A stretch of DNA of 22,829 nucleotides from DAOVRL01 sp964459805 (GTDB taxonomy: Bacteria; Planctomycetota; Phycisphaerae; Sedimentisphaerales; Anaerobacaceae): the NCBI GenBank assembly GCA_964459805.1, contig CAYWOD010000028.1:1-22829 (forward strand), in the 5' to 3' direction. The notes under the pieces were generated by a model, which ran no database searches, was not told the origin of the DNA, and was given only the letters and a program-made list of their open reading frames with translations. A program made the position numbers and the translations under genes. Shown here in pieces: positions 1 to 6,585 of this stretch. Positions within the stretch are counted from its first letter, which is position 1. Each line of letters begins with the position of its first letter.

Positions 1-2
1 GT

Positions 3-332
3 TTAAGTTCATTTTTGGCTTTTCGGAAATTGGGTTTGTTTGGGTTTGTTTTGGGCTTGCCTACCTGGATCGACGGGTCCGGAATGACGACGATTTTAGC
101 CGACGACTATCTTGAGCTCTTTGGTGATGACATTTCAGAGGCCACGTTCGCCACGAAAAACCATACGGCTGGCGGTGATCCCGGCCATTCCATAAAGATC
201 GTTGAGTGGGAGGACGGCAAGATCAAGGAAAGACAGGAGAAAATGAGGTCATCGCCTGTCTATAAAAAGAGGTATAGTTCACCCCTTGATCCTCCCAGCG
301 ACTGGCGGTACTGGAAACCTAAACCCGAGTAG
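3..332 (+). CDS. Hypothetical protein, 5' end uncertain
   Basis: The frame is open to the left edge of the window, so the gene may be truncated. In-window start choices are TTG at 15 and ATG at 84; neither has a clear Shine-Dalgarno sequence. The first ~20 residues are hydrophobic (FGFVLGLP), which could be the end of a signal or membrane segment. The rest is acidic, then basic and proline-rich, ending WRYWKPKPE. The C-terminal half has no cysteines and no motif I recognise. It lies 57 bp upstream of the exported protein at 390 on the same strand and may share its transcript. Function unknown; it could also be the 3' end of a longer gene. Confidence 0.45.
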   Translation, partial: LSSFLAFRKLGLFGFVLGLPTWIDGSGMTTILADDYLELFGDDISEATFATKNHTAGGDPGHSIKIVEWEDGKIKERQEKMRSSPVYKKRYSSPLDPPSDWRYWKPKPE

Positions 333-389
333 GCTATAATCGGACATAGGAAATAGCGACTTCGACAAATACTGTGAAAGGACGGGACA

Positions 390-1508
390 ATGAGAATGAC
401 ATATTTCGGAAGGTTTGGAAAGTTGGAACCGTATCAAGGGGCGACGAACGCGTTCATTTCTCTGGTGTGTGGCGTGTTGCTCGTAGTAATCGTGCTTATG
501 ACTCCTAATCTGGAAGCCCCTGCATTTGCGGGGGACGACGCCAATCAGCCTGTTGAAAGAGAAGGAGATGCACCTGTAGACTCGTCGAGCAAGTGGCCCG
601 AGACACTCAAAGCAATGAGATCCGATCTCCGGGACGAGATGCGCATAGACATGATCATTCGCATTCTGGAGAAAGAGCCAATTCAGTTGAGTCTGGCCCG
701 TTTAGATGAGTACGGCATGTACACATGGGGAAGAGAGTGGATCTACTATGAGAAGGGTATGTATGCGAAGGACGATATTCCTTTGAAGCCTGGCGTGTGT
801 CGAAAGGACATGATATGCGTGATGGCCAATCGCAGATTTCTCAGACTTATCGAAGAGCTTGGGAGGCTTCCAAAGGCCAAAGCAGGGGAATTGGTCGGAA
901 AGGACATCGTGAGCACGCTGAGCGTCTATCGCAAACTCTGGGATGAACAGATGGAGTGCACTGACCAACTTAAGAAAGTGCAATACAAGGACCCTAACAA
1001 ATCGACGCGCGCGCTGCCCGCGTACAAGATAGATGGGCGGCCCACGCTGTTGGGAGTCCGGTTCAAGATGCTTGCCTTGCTTGCAATTGCCGGCAATCTT
1101 CAACTCCGAGAGGCGCAGTCGGCTGTTATGGAGGTGATCGAGACTGCCATTCAGCAAAGAAATGAACTATATGATAATCCGGTATATTTCGAGCCCTCCG
1201 CGGCTCACATGCTCGTTGAGGCTAGCCTTTACAACCGGCAAATCCTGGCGACTGCTGCTTTAGGAACATCCCTTGATTTCCATATACAGGAGGAGATTGT
1301 CAAGGCCGTGGGTTGCAGCTTCAAGACTGAGAAGCTTCAGCGTTACACGGCAAGCATCACACGCTACGGTCGTCGCGCCGATGAGTACGAACGCATGAAG
1401 AATCCTCCAGAAGGATCATTGACGGTGAGATATTTGAAGCCGTTGAGTGATTCCCAATTCGGCAGGATAGTCAACGCCATCAGTAAGGCTCAAGTGGGGG
1501 ATAATTAA
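390..1508 (+). CDS. Exported hypothetical protein, 372 aa
   Basis: Start ATG at 390 is preceded by GAAAGGAC at a normal distance; a second in-frame ATG lies two codons in. Residues ~20-38 form a hydrophobic helix followed by a plausible signal peptidase site (AFA before GDD, around residue 47), so the mature protein is probably periplasmic or secreted. The remainder is rich in charged helices, with four cysteines around residues 137-190 and one near 310, and no catalytic motif that I can name. The stop codon directly abuts a repeat scar at 1507. It probably forms a transcript with the short gene upstream. Function unknown. Confidence 0.7.
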   Translation: MRMTYFGRFGKLEPYQGATNAFISLVCGVLLVVIVLMTPNLEAPAFAGDDANQPVEREGDAPVDSSSKWPETLKAMRSDLRDEMRIDMIIRILEKEPIQLSLARLDEYGMYTWGREWIYYEKGMYAKDDIPLKPGVCRKDMICVMANRRFLRLIEELGRLPKAKAGELVGKDIVSTLSVYRKLWDEQMECTDQLKKVQYKDPNKSTRALPAYKIDGRPTLLGVRFKMLALLAIAGNLQLREAQSAVMEVIETAIQQRNELYDNPVYFEPSAAHMLVEASLYNRQILATAALGTSLDFHIQEEIVKAVGCSFKTEKLQRYTASITRYGRRADEYERMKNPPEGSLTVRYLKPLSDSQFGRIVNAISKAQVGDN

Positions 1509-1547
1509 AGGGGTCAGGAATCAATGGCACTGTCATGTTTTCTTTAG
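1507..1547. repeat. REP/RAYT-like repeat scar
   Basis: The stretch reading AAAGGGGTCAGGAATCAATG and continuing GCACTGTCATG begins at the stop codon of the preceding gene. Its style (GGGGTCAGGA...CAATGGCACTG) resembles sequences I know from around REP-associated Y1 transposases in environmental genomes. No transposase is present, so this would be an orphan end or scar. Recognition is from memory; only the sequence itself is directly seen. Confidence 0.35.
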
Positions 1548-1639
1548 ACTTTGCGCACAACCAGACCACCGATACGACTTGATTTTTGCGTGCAAGTCGC
1601 ATATTAATGTTCTTTGGCCTCTCTGGCCGAATTATATGT

Positions 1640-1682
1640 AACCTCTCTGGCTTGGTTTCCAATACTTTTAGCCGGAGAGGTT
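1640..1682 (+). promoter_or_regulatory. Hairpin that would mask a ribosome-binding site
   Basis: AACCTCTCTGGCT (1640-1652) pairs with AGCCGGAGAGGTT (1670-1682), 13 pairs with one G-T, loop 17 nt. The 3' arm contains GGAGAGG, spaced correctly before ATG 1688. The fold would hide this ribosome-binding site in the mRNA. A similar GGCCTCTCTGGCC motif precedes it at 1617-1629. It sits in front of a truncated sulfatase, so it may be part of an insertion or remnant rather than a working switch. Confidence 0.4.
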
Positions 1683-1687
1683 TTACA

Positions 1688-2806
1688 ATGGTTACGAGTC
1701 TATCACAACCCTGCCCAAACAGCACTATCGGATTTTCGGTGTTTGATCAGCTTTCTTATTCCGATTGCTCTTTACCATTCGGGCAGATCCTTTCAGCGGA
1801 TCGCGTCAGGGAGATGTTCGCTGAGAATGACGTCCTCTTTGGCTACGGGGACAACAGACTTGGTGGGTTCATCAGGAAGATGGGAAGGCTCAAGCTGCCA
1901 TTGGAGCAGTGCTATGACGTGCAGTTGGCGGATTTGACGTGCCGGAAGCTGCAGCATGTCAAAGACAACGCAGCTTCTTTTATGATAACGTGCTCATTTA
2001 ACTGGCCTCACGATCCGAATGTTGTGCCGTCTCCTTACTATGAGATGTTCGACCCGGAGAAGATCAAACTGCCTGCGAATCGAGATGTTCGGGAGGAGCG
2101 CTTTGAAAAGAACTGGAGCCGGCAGATTGTCAGGGACCTCGGCGAAGCGGGATTGCGGGAGTTTCTGAGAGTCTATTATGGAATGGTCAAGCTGATCGAT
2201 GACCAGGTCGGCAGGATCCTCAAGGCACTGGAGGAGACCGGCAAAATGGACGAGACGATTATCGTCTTTACCGCCGACCACGGTGATATGATGGGTGGAC
2301 ATGGGATGGTTTGGAAATCAACGAATGCCTTCTATGAGGAGATAGTGCGTGTTCCCCTGATGATATGCTACGCTGGCAGGTTCAAGCCCCGGGTGAGCGG
2401 GCCGGCTGTGGATTCGACGGACTTCATGCCGACGCTGCTGGAGCTGGCCGGATACCCGATTCCAAAACAGACCCAGGGTCAAAGCCTGGTTGGATTCCTG
2501 AGAGGCCGGCGCAATGTGTCCGAGGCAAGGCAATATACGTTCAGTGAGCGAGTAAGGGGAAATCCGCAGGGAGATCGCAAAGTGCGGCCCGGCACCAAGG
2601 GCGACTTCATGGTCCGCGGGAAGGGCTGGAAATTCATTCGTTACGGTGATGGGCAAGAGTATCTGTATGACCTGTCGAGAGACCCCGGGGAGACGAAGAA
2701 CCTGGCTGGTAATCCAAGCTACCGTTCCCGTCGCAACGAGCTGGCTTCCGAGATGGATAAGTGGCTCGAGAGGACGGGCTGGCCGGGGTGGTCAAAGCCG
2801 TTTTGA
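1688..2806 (+). pseudogene. Sulfatase, N-terminally truncated
   Basis: From about position 1800 the protein matches type I sulfatases (alkaline phosphatase superfamily). Visible are the mid-domain SFNWPHDPN segment and the metal-site motif TADHGDMMGGHGMVWKS, followed by EEIVRVPLMI, STDFMPTLLELAG and the C-terminal YLYDLSRDPGETKNLA signature. The N-terminal ~110-130 residues are missing, including the C/S-x-P-x-R sequence whose Cys or Ser becomes formylglycine, and the first metal-binding aspartates. The first ~38 residues from ATG 1688 do not look like a sulfatase and come from the foreign stretch after the repeat scar. Without the nucleophile it cannot hydrolyse sulfate esters. It most likely is a decayed gene; a non-catalytic role is possible but unsupported. 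Confidence 0.75.
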
Positions 2807-2907
2807 GCCGGCTCGATTTACTCAAAGTGACCGTTTGTTCGTCTCGCCCCCTGCGCCTGCCGGCGGCTGTGTGGCCGTTTGCCGGTATGCGAACCGCCCG
2901 TGCAGGA

Positions 2908-4611
2908 CTATCTTGCGCCGAACAGGCGGACCATAGCGACGCCGTGGCGGGGGACGTTTGTCTCAAACTTCTCGGCCACAATTGCGATGTCCGTTTGCCG
3001 CCAGAGGTCCCGCACTCGCTGCGGACCTTCAAGGCCCAATTGTGACCAGGTCACGGTGATTGGTCCGCCCATTTCGTCGAGATTGAACAGGCCGATCGCC
3101 AGCGATCCATCTTCCATCGGTTTGGCGAGAACGAGCGTCTGGCTGGTCTGCACTATCGGCCGGGCTTGCCGTCCCAGCGCATCCTGATCCACTTCGATTA
3201 CCTCGGCGTTGCACAGAACATTGAGCGTGAACTCGTCGAGTCTTGCCATATCGCCGGAGTAGAAAAGCGGCGCCGCCATCAAGCACCACATCGACATATA
3301 GCTGTACTGCTCGTTCGGCGTGAGTGTCGTCTGCTGCGGCGGTGCGTCGCGGCGCCGCGCGTTGCCCACGTAGCCGATCAAGATGTAATCCGGGTCGTTC
3401 CATTGGCCCGGCTTGGCGTATTTCCAGTGGCGTGCGTTGGCCAGACCGATGTGGTAGAATCCCGGCAGGTTAGTTCCACGAGCCAGACCGAGGTCTCCGG
3501 TAGTCCGCCAACAGTGACCGCCGACCTCGCCGCCCCATTCCCAGACGCTGCCCATCCCGTACTGGCAGAGGTTGAGGACGATGTCGCGGTCGAGCTTTTT
3601 TAGGATGTCGCCCATCTTTCTATACGGTTTCTGCAGTTCGGCTAAAGAGCGGTCTTTTGCTATGTTGCCGTAGGAGCACCAGTCGTACTTGAGGAAATCG
3701 AATCCCCATTCGGCGAACGTTTCGGCGTCTTGCTGTTCGTGCTGATAGCTGCCGGTGAACCCGGCGCACGTCAGAGGCCCAGGCGATGTATAAAGTCCGG
3801 CCTTGAGGCCTTTGGCGTGGATGTATTCGGTCATCGGCTTCATATCGCCGAATCTGCCGTTGGTGTTTATCATTCCGTTTTCGTCGCGCTGCGGCCCGCT
3901 GAGTTCCGGGTCGGGCGAGCCCGGCTTGACCATCCAGCAATCGTCGATGTTAACGTATTGGTATCCGAAATCCGCCATGCCGGAAGCGACCATCACGTCC
4001 GCCGCCTCTCGCATTTTTTTCTGCGTGATCCTGTTGTACCAGGTGTACCAGTGATTCCAGCCCATCGGGGGCGTCAGGGCGAGAGTATCGGCGACGACGA
4101 TCGCGAAATCGCGCCGGGCCTTGCCGTGCGAGTTGGAGGCCGTCAAAGTTACTTTGTATTTGCCTCGCTTTTTCGGCGATTGGCCGGTGATGATGCCTGT
4201 TTCTTTGTCTAACTTCAAAGACAAGGGCAACTTGTTTACCTCAAACGCTATCGGCCTCGTGCCCGTGCAGGGGATGCGATAGAGAAAAGGTCTTCCCGGT
4301 CGGCAGCCGTAAACGGTCGGGCCGTTGATCCGCGGCCCCGGCGCGGGTTTGGGCGTGAGTATTATCTTCTCGTCCTTGATGACCGGGGGGGCTATCGCTT
4401 TGGGGCTTGAGGCGGTGAGCTCGAGGTCCGCCTCGGCCCAGTCGGCGTGGTCGAAATGGATGTTGTCACCGGCTGAATCGACCACCAATATCATCGTCTT
4501 GAGACCTTTGGCGTCCACGTCCAATTTTTTGGCCGGCTGGCTGGCCTTCATTACGCCGCTGGTCCATAGCAGCAATACGCAAAGAAACCTGACTTTCGAT
4601 AGTCCTGCCAT
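2908..4611 (-). CDS. Secreted GH27 alpha-galactosidase-like glycoside hydrolase
   Basis: Predicted to remove terminal alpha-linked galactose (or a related sugar) from plant or algal polysaccharides outside the cytoplasm. ATG 4611 has GGGAG nine bases upstream and gives a clear signal peptide (hydrophobic FLCVLLLWTSGV). An in-frame TTG at 4632 with AGGAG is the alternative start. Order: signal peptide; a short C-terminal piece of an NPCBM domain (~30-65, ILVVDSAGDN...HADWAEADLEL); a putative Ig fold (~100-173, with TGIITGQSPKKRGKY and VTLTASNSHG); catalytic barrel from LTPPMGWNHWYTW (~181) to the end. By analogy with GH27, nucleophile is the Asp of FLKYDWC (~310) and acid/base the Asp of WRTTGD (~373); GQWNDPD is also present. 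The NPCBM domain is much shorter than usual. It converges on the truncated sulfatase, which fits a polysaccharide-use region. Confidence 0.9.
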   Translation of the reverse strand: MAGLSKVRFLCVLLLWTSGVMKASQPAKKLDVDAKGLKTMILVVDSAGDNIHFDHADWAEADLELTASSPKAIAPPVIKDEKIILTPKPAPGPRINGPTVYGCRPGRPFLYRIPCTGTRPIAFEVNKLPLSLKLDKETGIITGQSPKKRGKYKVTLTASNSHGKARRDFAIVVADTLALTPPMGWNHWYTWYNRITQKKMREAADVMVASGMADFGYQYVNIDDCWMVKPGSPDPELSGPQRDENGMINTNGRFGDMKPMTEYIHAKGLKAGLYTSPGPLTCAGFTGSYQHEQQDAETFAEWGFDFLKYDWCSYGNIAKDRSLAELQKPYRKMGDILKKLDRDIVLNLCQYGMGSVWEWGGEVGGHCWRTTGDLGLARGTNLPGFYHIGLANARHWKYAKPGQWNDPDYILIGYVGNARRRDAPPQQTTLTPNEQYSYMSMWCLMAAPLFYSGDMARLDEFTLNVLCNAEVIEVDQDALGRQARPIVQTSQTLVLAKPMEDGSLAIGLFNLDEMGGPITVTWSQLGLEGPQRVRDLWRQTDIAIVAEKFETNVPRHGVAMVRLFGAR

Positions 4612-4632
4612 TTTCACGGACTCCCAATACAA

Positions 4633-4720
4633 AAGATTCTCCTATGTATATTCTGAGAGTAATATCGCCCCCGCCGCAAAAAATGTCAAGTGCAAATATC
4701 CTGGGGGTACGAGGCATACG
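4633..4720. other. Short intergenic region upstream of the GH27 gene
   Basis: Contains the ribosome-binding sites of the alpha-galactosidase gene on the minus strand (AGGAG near 4640). No confident sigma-70 promoter or terminator was seen. Confidence 0.4.
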
Positions 4721-5008
4721 TCACCCAACGCCGGCGCGCATCCAGGATCGAAAGGTGAGCGCGGTCCGGCGGTCGTTGGCCTCGAGGGCTTGCTCGGGGC
4801 TCAGGTGGAAGATACTCTTGCATACGGGGCAGCAGGCCGAGCCGCCAATCTCAAACCGTTCGAGGGCCGGAGATTGCCAGGGCCTTTCAGGCCTCGCAAT
4901 GACAAGCGCCAAAATCAGCCTCGACAAAGTACTATGCCCCCGCACGCACCCGCGGCGCCGGCCGGCGGCGCAGTGCGGGGGCCGGAATTGAAGCCGGTGT
5001 ATGCTCAT
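4721..5008 (-). CDS. Small CPxC-motif ORF carrying an in-frame repeat
   Basis: Start ATG 5008 is just beyond the stop of the upstream gene at 5011, and the GGAGG of that gene's last codons is its ribosome-binding site, so the two look translationally coupled. It would encode 95 residues. The C-terminal third (ACCPVCKSIFHLSPEQALEA) resembles half of a zinc-binding site. The middle (LVIARPERPWQSPA) is the translation of a palindromic repeat at 4870-4904. The N-terminal part contains a GC-rich palindrome (4937-4981). Either it is a real small protein that took up repeats in frame, or the ORF is partly fortuitous. The coupling and strong ribosome-binding site favour translation. Function unknown. 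Confidence 0.45.
   Translation of the reverse strand: MSIHRLQFRPPHCAAGRRRGCVRGHSTLSRLILALVIARPERPWQSPALERFEIGGSACCPVCKSIFHLSPEQALEANDRRTALTFRSWMRAGVG
4870..4904 (-). repeat. TCATTGCGAG-type palindromic element, copy 1
   Basis: On the minus strand this reads TGTCATTGCGAGG, a short GCCT/AGGC palindromic centre, then CCTGGCAATCTC. The same framework occurs inside murD at 18374-18443 and, more diverged, at 17556-17588. It is translated in frame in the ORF at 4721-5008 as VIARPERPWQSP. This core is a widespread bacterial repeat whose translation VIARSEATKQSP or SLRGAKRRSNL appears in many annotated ORFs. Confidence 0.75.
4937..4981. repeat. GC-rich palindrome
   Basis: Nine-base arms CCCCCGCAC (4937-4945) and GTGCGGGGG (4973-4981) enclose a further self-complementary core around GGCGCCGGCCGG. 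It lies in the N-terminal codons of the small ORF at 4721-5008, 26 bp after that ORF's start. In mRNA it would be a very stable hairpin and could hinder translation of the ORF. It has no T-run, so it is not a standard terminator. Confidence 0.5.
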
Positions 5009-5010
5009 GC

Positions 5011-5298
5011 TTAATTTCCTCCTTGCGAGTCCGCGCATCCCTGCGCCTCCTTGGGCGACTGCTCTTCCAAGACGGTCTGGATCAATGCGATTTCGGCATG
5101 CTCTAACGCGTCCGAAATCGCCCCTGGATTGGCTAAATAGCGCAGCTTTACCGTCGCGTGCTCCAGCTCCTCGACAAACGTCAAGTCGTCGGTGCAGGCC
5201 ATATTCCAGTGGGCAATTGCGGAGCTCAGGTCCGAAACCACGGTCTCGAATATTCGCTCGCGCATGCCGCGCTTGTTGTTCGAGTGAGAACTATCCAT
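5011..5298 (-). CDS. Hypothetical small protein, 95 aa
   Basis: Start ATG 5298 has AAAGGA eight bases upstream. The protein appears helical, acidic and soluble, with hydrophobic heptad-like positions (FETVVSDLSSAIAHW, VEELEHATVKLRYL, ALEHAEIALIQTVLEE) and no membrane segment or known motif. It follows the first 60-residue protein gene (stop 5339) by 40 bp and precedes a coupled ORF at 5008, so it is probably the fifth gene of a six-gene transcript from the duplicated regulator island. It has no second copy. Function unknown. Confidence 0.6.
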   Translation of the reverse strand: MDSSHSNNKRGMRERIFETVVSDLSSAIAHWNMACTDDLTFVEELEHATVKLRYLANPGAISDALEHAEIALIQTVLEEQSPKEAQGCADSQGGN

Positions 5299-5338
5299 TT
5301 ATGAATCCTTTCATCCGAAAATTTTTTGTATTTTTCGA

Positions 5339-5521
5339 TTACGATCCGCCGCTGGCGGCGAGCTTCGCTCTGGTAAGTATCTCGGTAAGCAGCGCCAGGG
5401 CCTCGAGAATACGTCGATCCTGCGTTGTTCGGCGCGGAATGAGAACCTCGATGTAAGCAATAACGAACGCTGCCACCTGCGCGCGAAGCTTGTCCTCGGC
5501 TGTTGGCACGGTCTCTCCCAT
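5339..5521 (-). CDS. Small helical protein of regulator cassette, copy A
   Basis: ATG 5521 with AAAGGAG eight bases upstream gives 60 residues; the longer open frame to 5620 has no ribosome-binding site. Composition suggests one or two amphipathic helices (KLRAQVAAFVIAYIEVLI and ILEALALLTEILTRA). It is paralogous to the protein at 6204-6386: shared KLR, the IEVLI/IELLI segment, the RI(L/V)EA motif and LT(E/Q)ILT, and the same length. It lies downstream of a LuxR-like HTH gene in both copies, so the pair is a unit. A role as partner or antagonist of the HTH protein is conceivable but unproven. Confidence 0.65.
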   Translation of the reverse strand: MGETVPTAEDKLRAQVAAFVIAYIEVLIPRRTTQDRRILEALALLTEILTRAKLAASGGS

Positions 5522-5605
5522 ACTTGGCTCCTTTCTGATCAACGGCCCGGTTTCGTGGCCCGACCCCTTGCGATTCCTTCTTGAACAAAAATGCAACTTC
5601 GCACA

Positions 5606-5634
5606 TTGACACCAAACCACCCACGTGGTATAAT
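5606..5634 (+). promoter_or_regulatory. Consensus-like sigma-70 promoter, cassette A, antisense to the HTH gene
   Basis: TTGACA (5606-5611), 17-bp spacer, TATAAT (5629-5634) on the plus strand. The palindrome at 5637-5658 begins three bases after the -10 box, where transcription would start. Downstream on the plus strand there is only a very short ORF before the antisense of the HTH gene. The matching element in cassette B has TTGCCA, 17 bp, TATAAT. Promoter match is directly seen; activity is inferred. Confidence 0.6.
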
Positions 5635-5636
5635 AC

Positions 5637-5658
5637 GATGTCCTACTAATAGGACATC
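5637..5658. promoter_or_regulatory. Perfect palindrome, cassette A (candidate operator)
   Basis: GATGTCCTA / TAGGACATC arms of nine bases around CTAA. It occupies the same place as the palindrome at 6503-6522 in cassette B, but three of eight core base pairs differ and all are compensated. Size (~20 bp) suits a dimeric LuxR-type HTH protein. Position overlapping +1 of the plus-strand promoter suggests a repressor site; an RNA hairpin is the alternative. Confidence 0.6.
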
Positions 5659-5710
5659 AGTAATTCTACATGAAAAACTTTAAGAGAAAAAACGAAAATT
5701 TGCAGGGCCG

Positions 5711-5971
5711 CTAAGTCTTTTGTTTATTGGCGCTTATAGCAAGCGAATCTTCCCAGAATCTATAGAGAATCGCTGTCCGCCCCCGGCAGTGCATCTTATT
5801 ACTCATGCGAAGCATCTGCGTGCAGAGGTTTCCCTGCCGTATGCCCATCGCTTTTCTAAGCTCAGCATCGTGGACTTTGCCGGTGAGCATGAGTCTGGCG
5901 ATCTGGCGCTGCCGGGGCGAGAGTGTGTACCTATCGCAGAGGGTTACAAAACTTTGTTCGGATATAACCAT
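5711..5971 (-). CDS. LuxR/GerE-type HTH protein, copy A
   Basis: Start ATG 5971 follows GGAGGTG with good spacing; the longer frame would begin with a TTG that overlaps this site. 86 residues. Residues ~16-60 (TLSPRQRQIARLMLTG...DAEL..AMGIRQGNLCTQML) match the LuxR C-terminal HTH: LSPRQRQI opens helix 1 and the GI...NL..QMLRM segment is the recognition helix. There is no receiver or ligand-binding domain, so it is a stand-alone HTH. Against copy B, residues 1-25 are 24/25 identical but residues 26-58 only ~15/33, so change is concentrated in the DNA-reading part. Likely transcribed from the promoter at 6105-6132 through a ~125-nt leader. Probable transcription regulator; targets unknown. Confidence 0.75.
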   Translation of the reverse strand: MVISEQSFVTLCDRYTLSPRQRQIARLMLTGKVHDAELRKAMGIRQGNLCTQMLRMSNKMHCRGRTAILYRFWEDSLAISANKQKT

Positions 5972-6060
5972 GGCACCCACCTCCAAGGCGCATAAACCCC
6001 GTCAACACGGGTTTCTACAAACCGGTCTGCCGCTATATTGCCCGGGCTGCGGCACGTCAT
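5944..6060 (-). CDS. Possible leader peptide overlapping HTH copy A
   Basis: A 38-codon ORF starts at ATG 6060 with a weak AGGA before it and ends 28 bp inside the HTH gene in another frame. Its start is MTCRSPGNIAADRFVETR and its end PWLYPNKVL. Copy B has the matching ORF (6810-6926). The overlap would suit translational coupling. However, all differences between the two copies change amino acids, so there is no sign of selection on the peptide; conservation may be due to DNA or RNA. Confidence 0.25.
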   Translation of the reverse strand: MTCRSPGNIAADRFVETRVDGVYAPWRWVPWLYPNKVL

Positions 6061-6097
6061 TTACAGTCCTGATTCCGGGGCGCTTGCGACGCATTGC

Positions 6098-6132
6098 GGG
6101 CGTTATTGTAAACACCCTGGAGGATGCGTCAA
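6098..6132 (-). promoter_or_regulatory. Promoter and dyad of HTH copy A
   Basis: On the minus strand: TTGACG (6132-6127), 16-bp spacer, TACAAT (6110-6105). A dyad GGGTGTT / AACGCCC (7-6-7, one mismatch) at 6098-6117 is centred on the -10 box, a suitable place for autorepression. The identical arrangement exists for copy B. Transcription would start about 125 nt before the gene. Confidence 0.5.
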
Positions 6133-6203
6133 CTAAATGTTGGAAAAAAGCTATCTCCCCCGTTTCCCTCAATCCTCAGATCTACCTACGGAGCGTGCTC
6201 TAA

Positions 6204-6386
6204 TCAAGGCACTTTCGCCGTTTCTTCGACGCCCTTGGTCAATATCTGCGTAAGGACCCCGATCGCCTCGACAATACGTAGGTCGTCGGTTCTTCCCCGG
6301 CGAATAAGAAGCTCGATATCTGCAACAACCGCCACCCCGAGCTCCAGCCGAAGCTTCTCCTCCCCGGTTGGCTCGCTCGGATCCAT
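6204..6386 (-). CDS. Small helical protein of regulator cassette, copy B
   Basis: ATG 6386 with AAAGGAG six bases upstream; 60 residues, the same length as the paralogue at 5339-5521. About 45% of residues are shared, including KLR, IE.LI, RI.EA and LT.ILT. N-terminus is acidic (MDPSEPTGEEKL), followed by two probable helices. The gene lies between HTH copy B (stop 6586) and the leader of HTH copy A, so both cassettes have the order HTH then small protein. No known domain recognised. Confidence 0.65.
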   Translation of the reverse strand: MDPSEPTGEEKLRLELGVAVVADIELLIRRGRTDDLRIVEAIGVLTQILTKGVEETAKVP

Positions 6387-6470
6387 CGTTAACTCCTTTC
6401 TGATGAAACGCAGCGTTTGTTGCCTAAGGCGCTTCTCGTTCACTTTTGAACAAAAACCCAAAATCGTACA

Positions 6471-6499
6471 TTGCCACCAAACCACGCACCTGGTATAAT
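6471..6499 (+). promoter_or_regulatory. Sigma-70 promoter, cassette B, antisense to the HTH gene
   Basis: TTGCCA (6471-6476), 17-bp spacer, TATAAT (6494-6499) on the plus strand, followed after three bases by the palindrome at 6503-6522. Spacing and position match cassette A exactly, although flanking coding sequences have diverged. Transcription from here would run antisense to HTH copy B. Confidence 0.55.
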
Positions 6500-6502
6500 G
6501 CC

Positions 6503-6522
6503 ATGTATGAATAATCATACAT
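6503..6522. promoter_or_regulatory. Perfect palindrome, cassette B (candidate operator)
   Basis: ATGTATGA / TCATACAT with ATAA between. Compared with cassette A the outer ATGT/ACAT is kept, while the inner pairs C-G, C-G and T-A become A-T, T-A and G-C. All changes keep the dyad perfect. This is the pattern expected of a specificity change in an operator, or of a conserved RNA stem. Confidence 0.6.
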
Positions 6523-6585
6523 CGGCTAGTATACATCAGAAAGTTTAGGGAAAAAATGAAAAACTTTAGAGTTCGCGTAACTGCT

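Larger units (their letters stand above)
5897..6165 (-). repeat. Duplicated leader block, copy A
   Basis: This 269-bp stretch covers the promoter, leader and first ~25 codons of HTH copy A. It is almost the same as 6763-7031 at an offset of exactly 866 bp; I count about six differences in the ~176 bp upstream of the gene. Identity drops sharply on both sides. In the leader, TGCCGC and GCGGCA can pair, GGTTT and AAACC form a small hairpin, and AAACCC pairs with GGGTTT. Duplication or recent gene conversion is the simplest reading. Confidence 0.8.

Noticed and set aside
1614..1937. 107-aa ORF overlapping the start of the sulfatase
   Set aside because: It runs into the sulfatase in a different frame with no recognisable pattern; the sulfatase frame is clear from 1800 on.
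4640..5010. Transposon ends around the GC-rich palindrome
   Set aside because: No transposase ORF and no target duplication; the parts match a short palindromic element and a separate hairpin.
5970..6203. Plus-strand ORF with a CPGCGTSF zinc-ribbon-like motif opposite the HTH leader
   Set aside because: The matching frame in the second copy reads RPACGTSF and loses the CxxC pair, and the minus-strand reading explains the region better.
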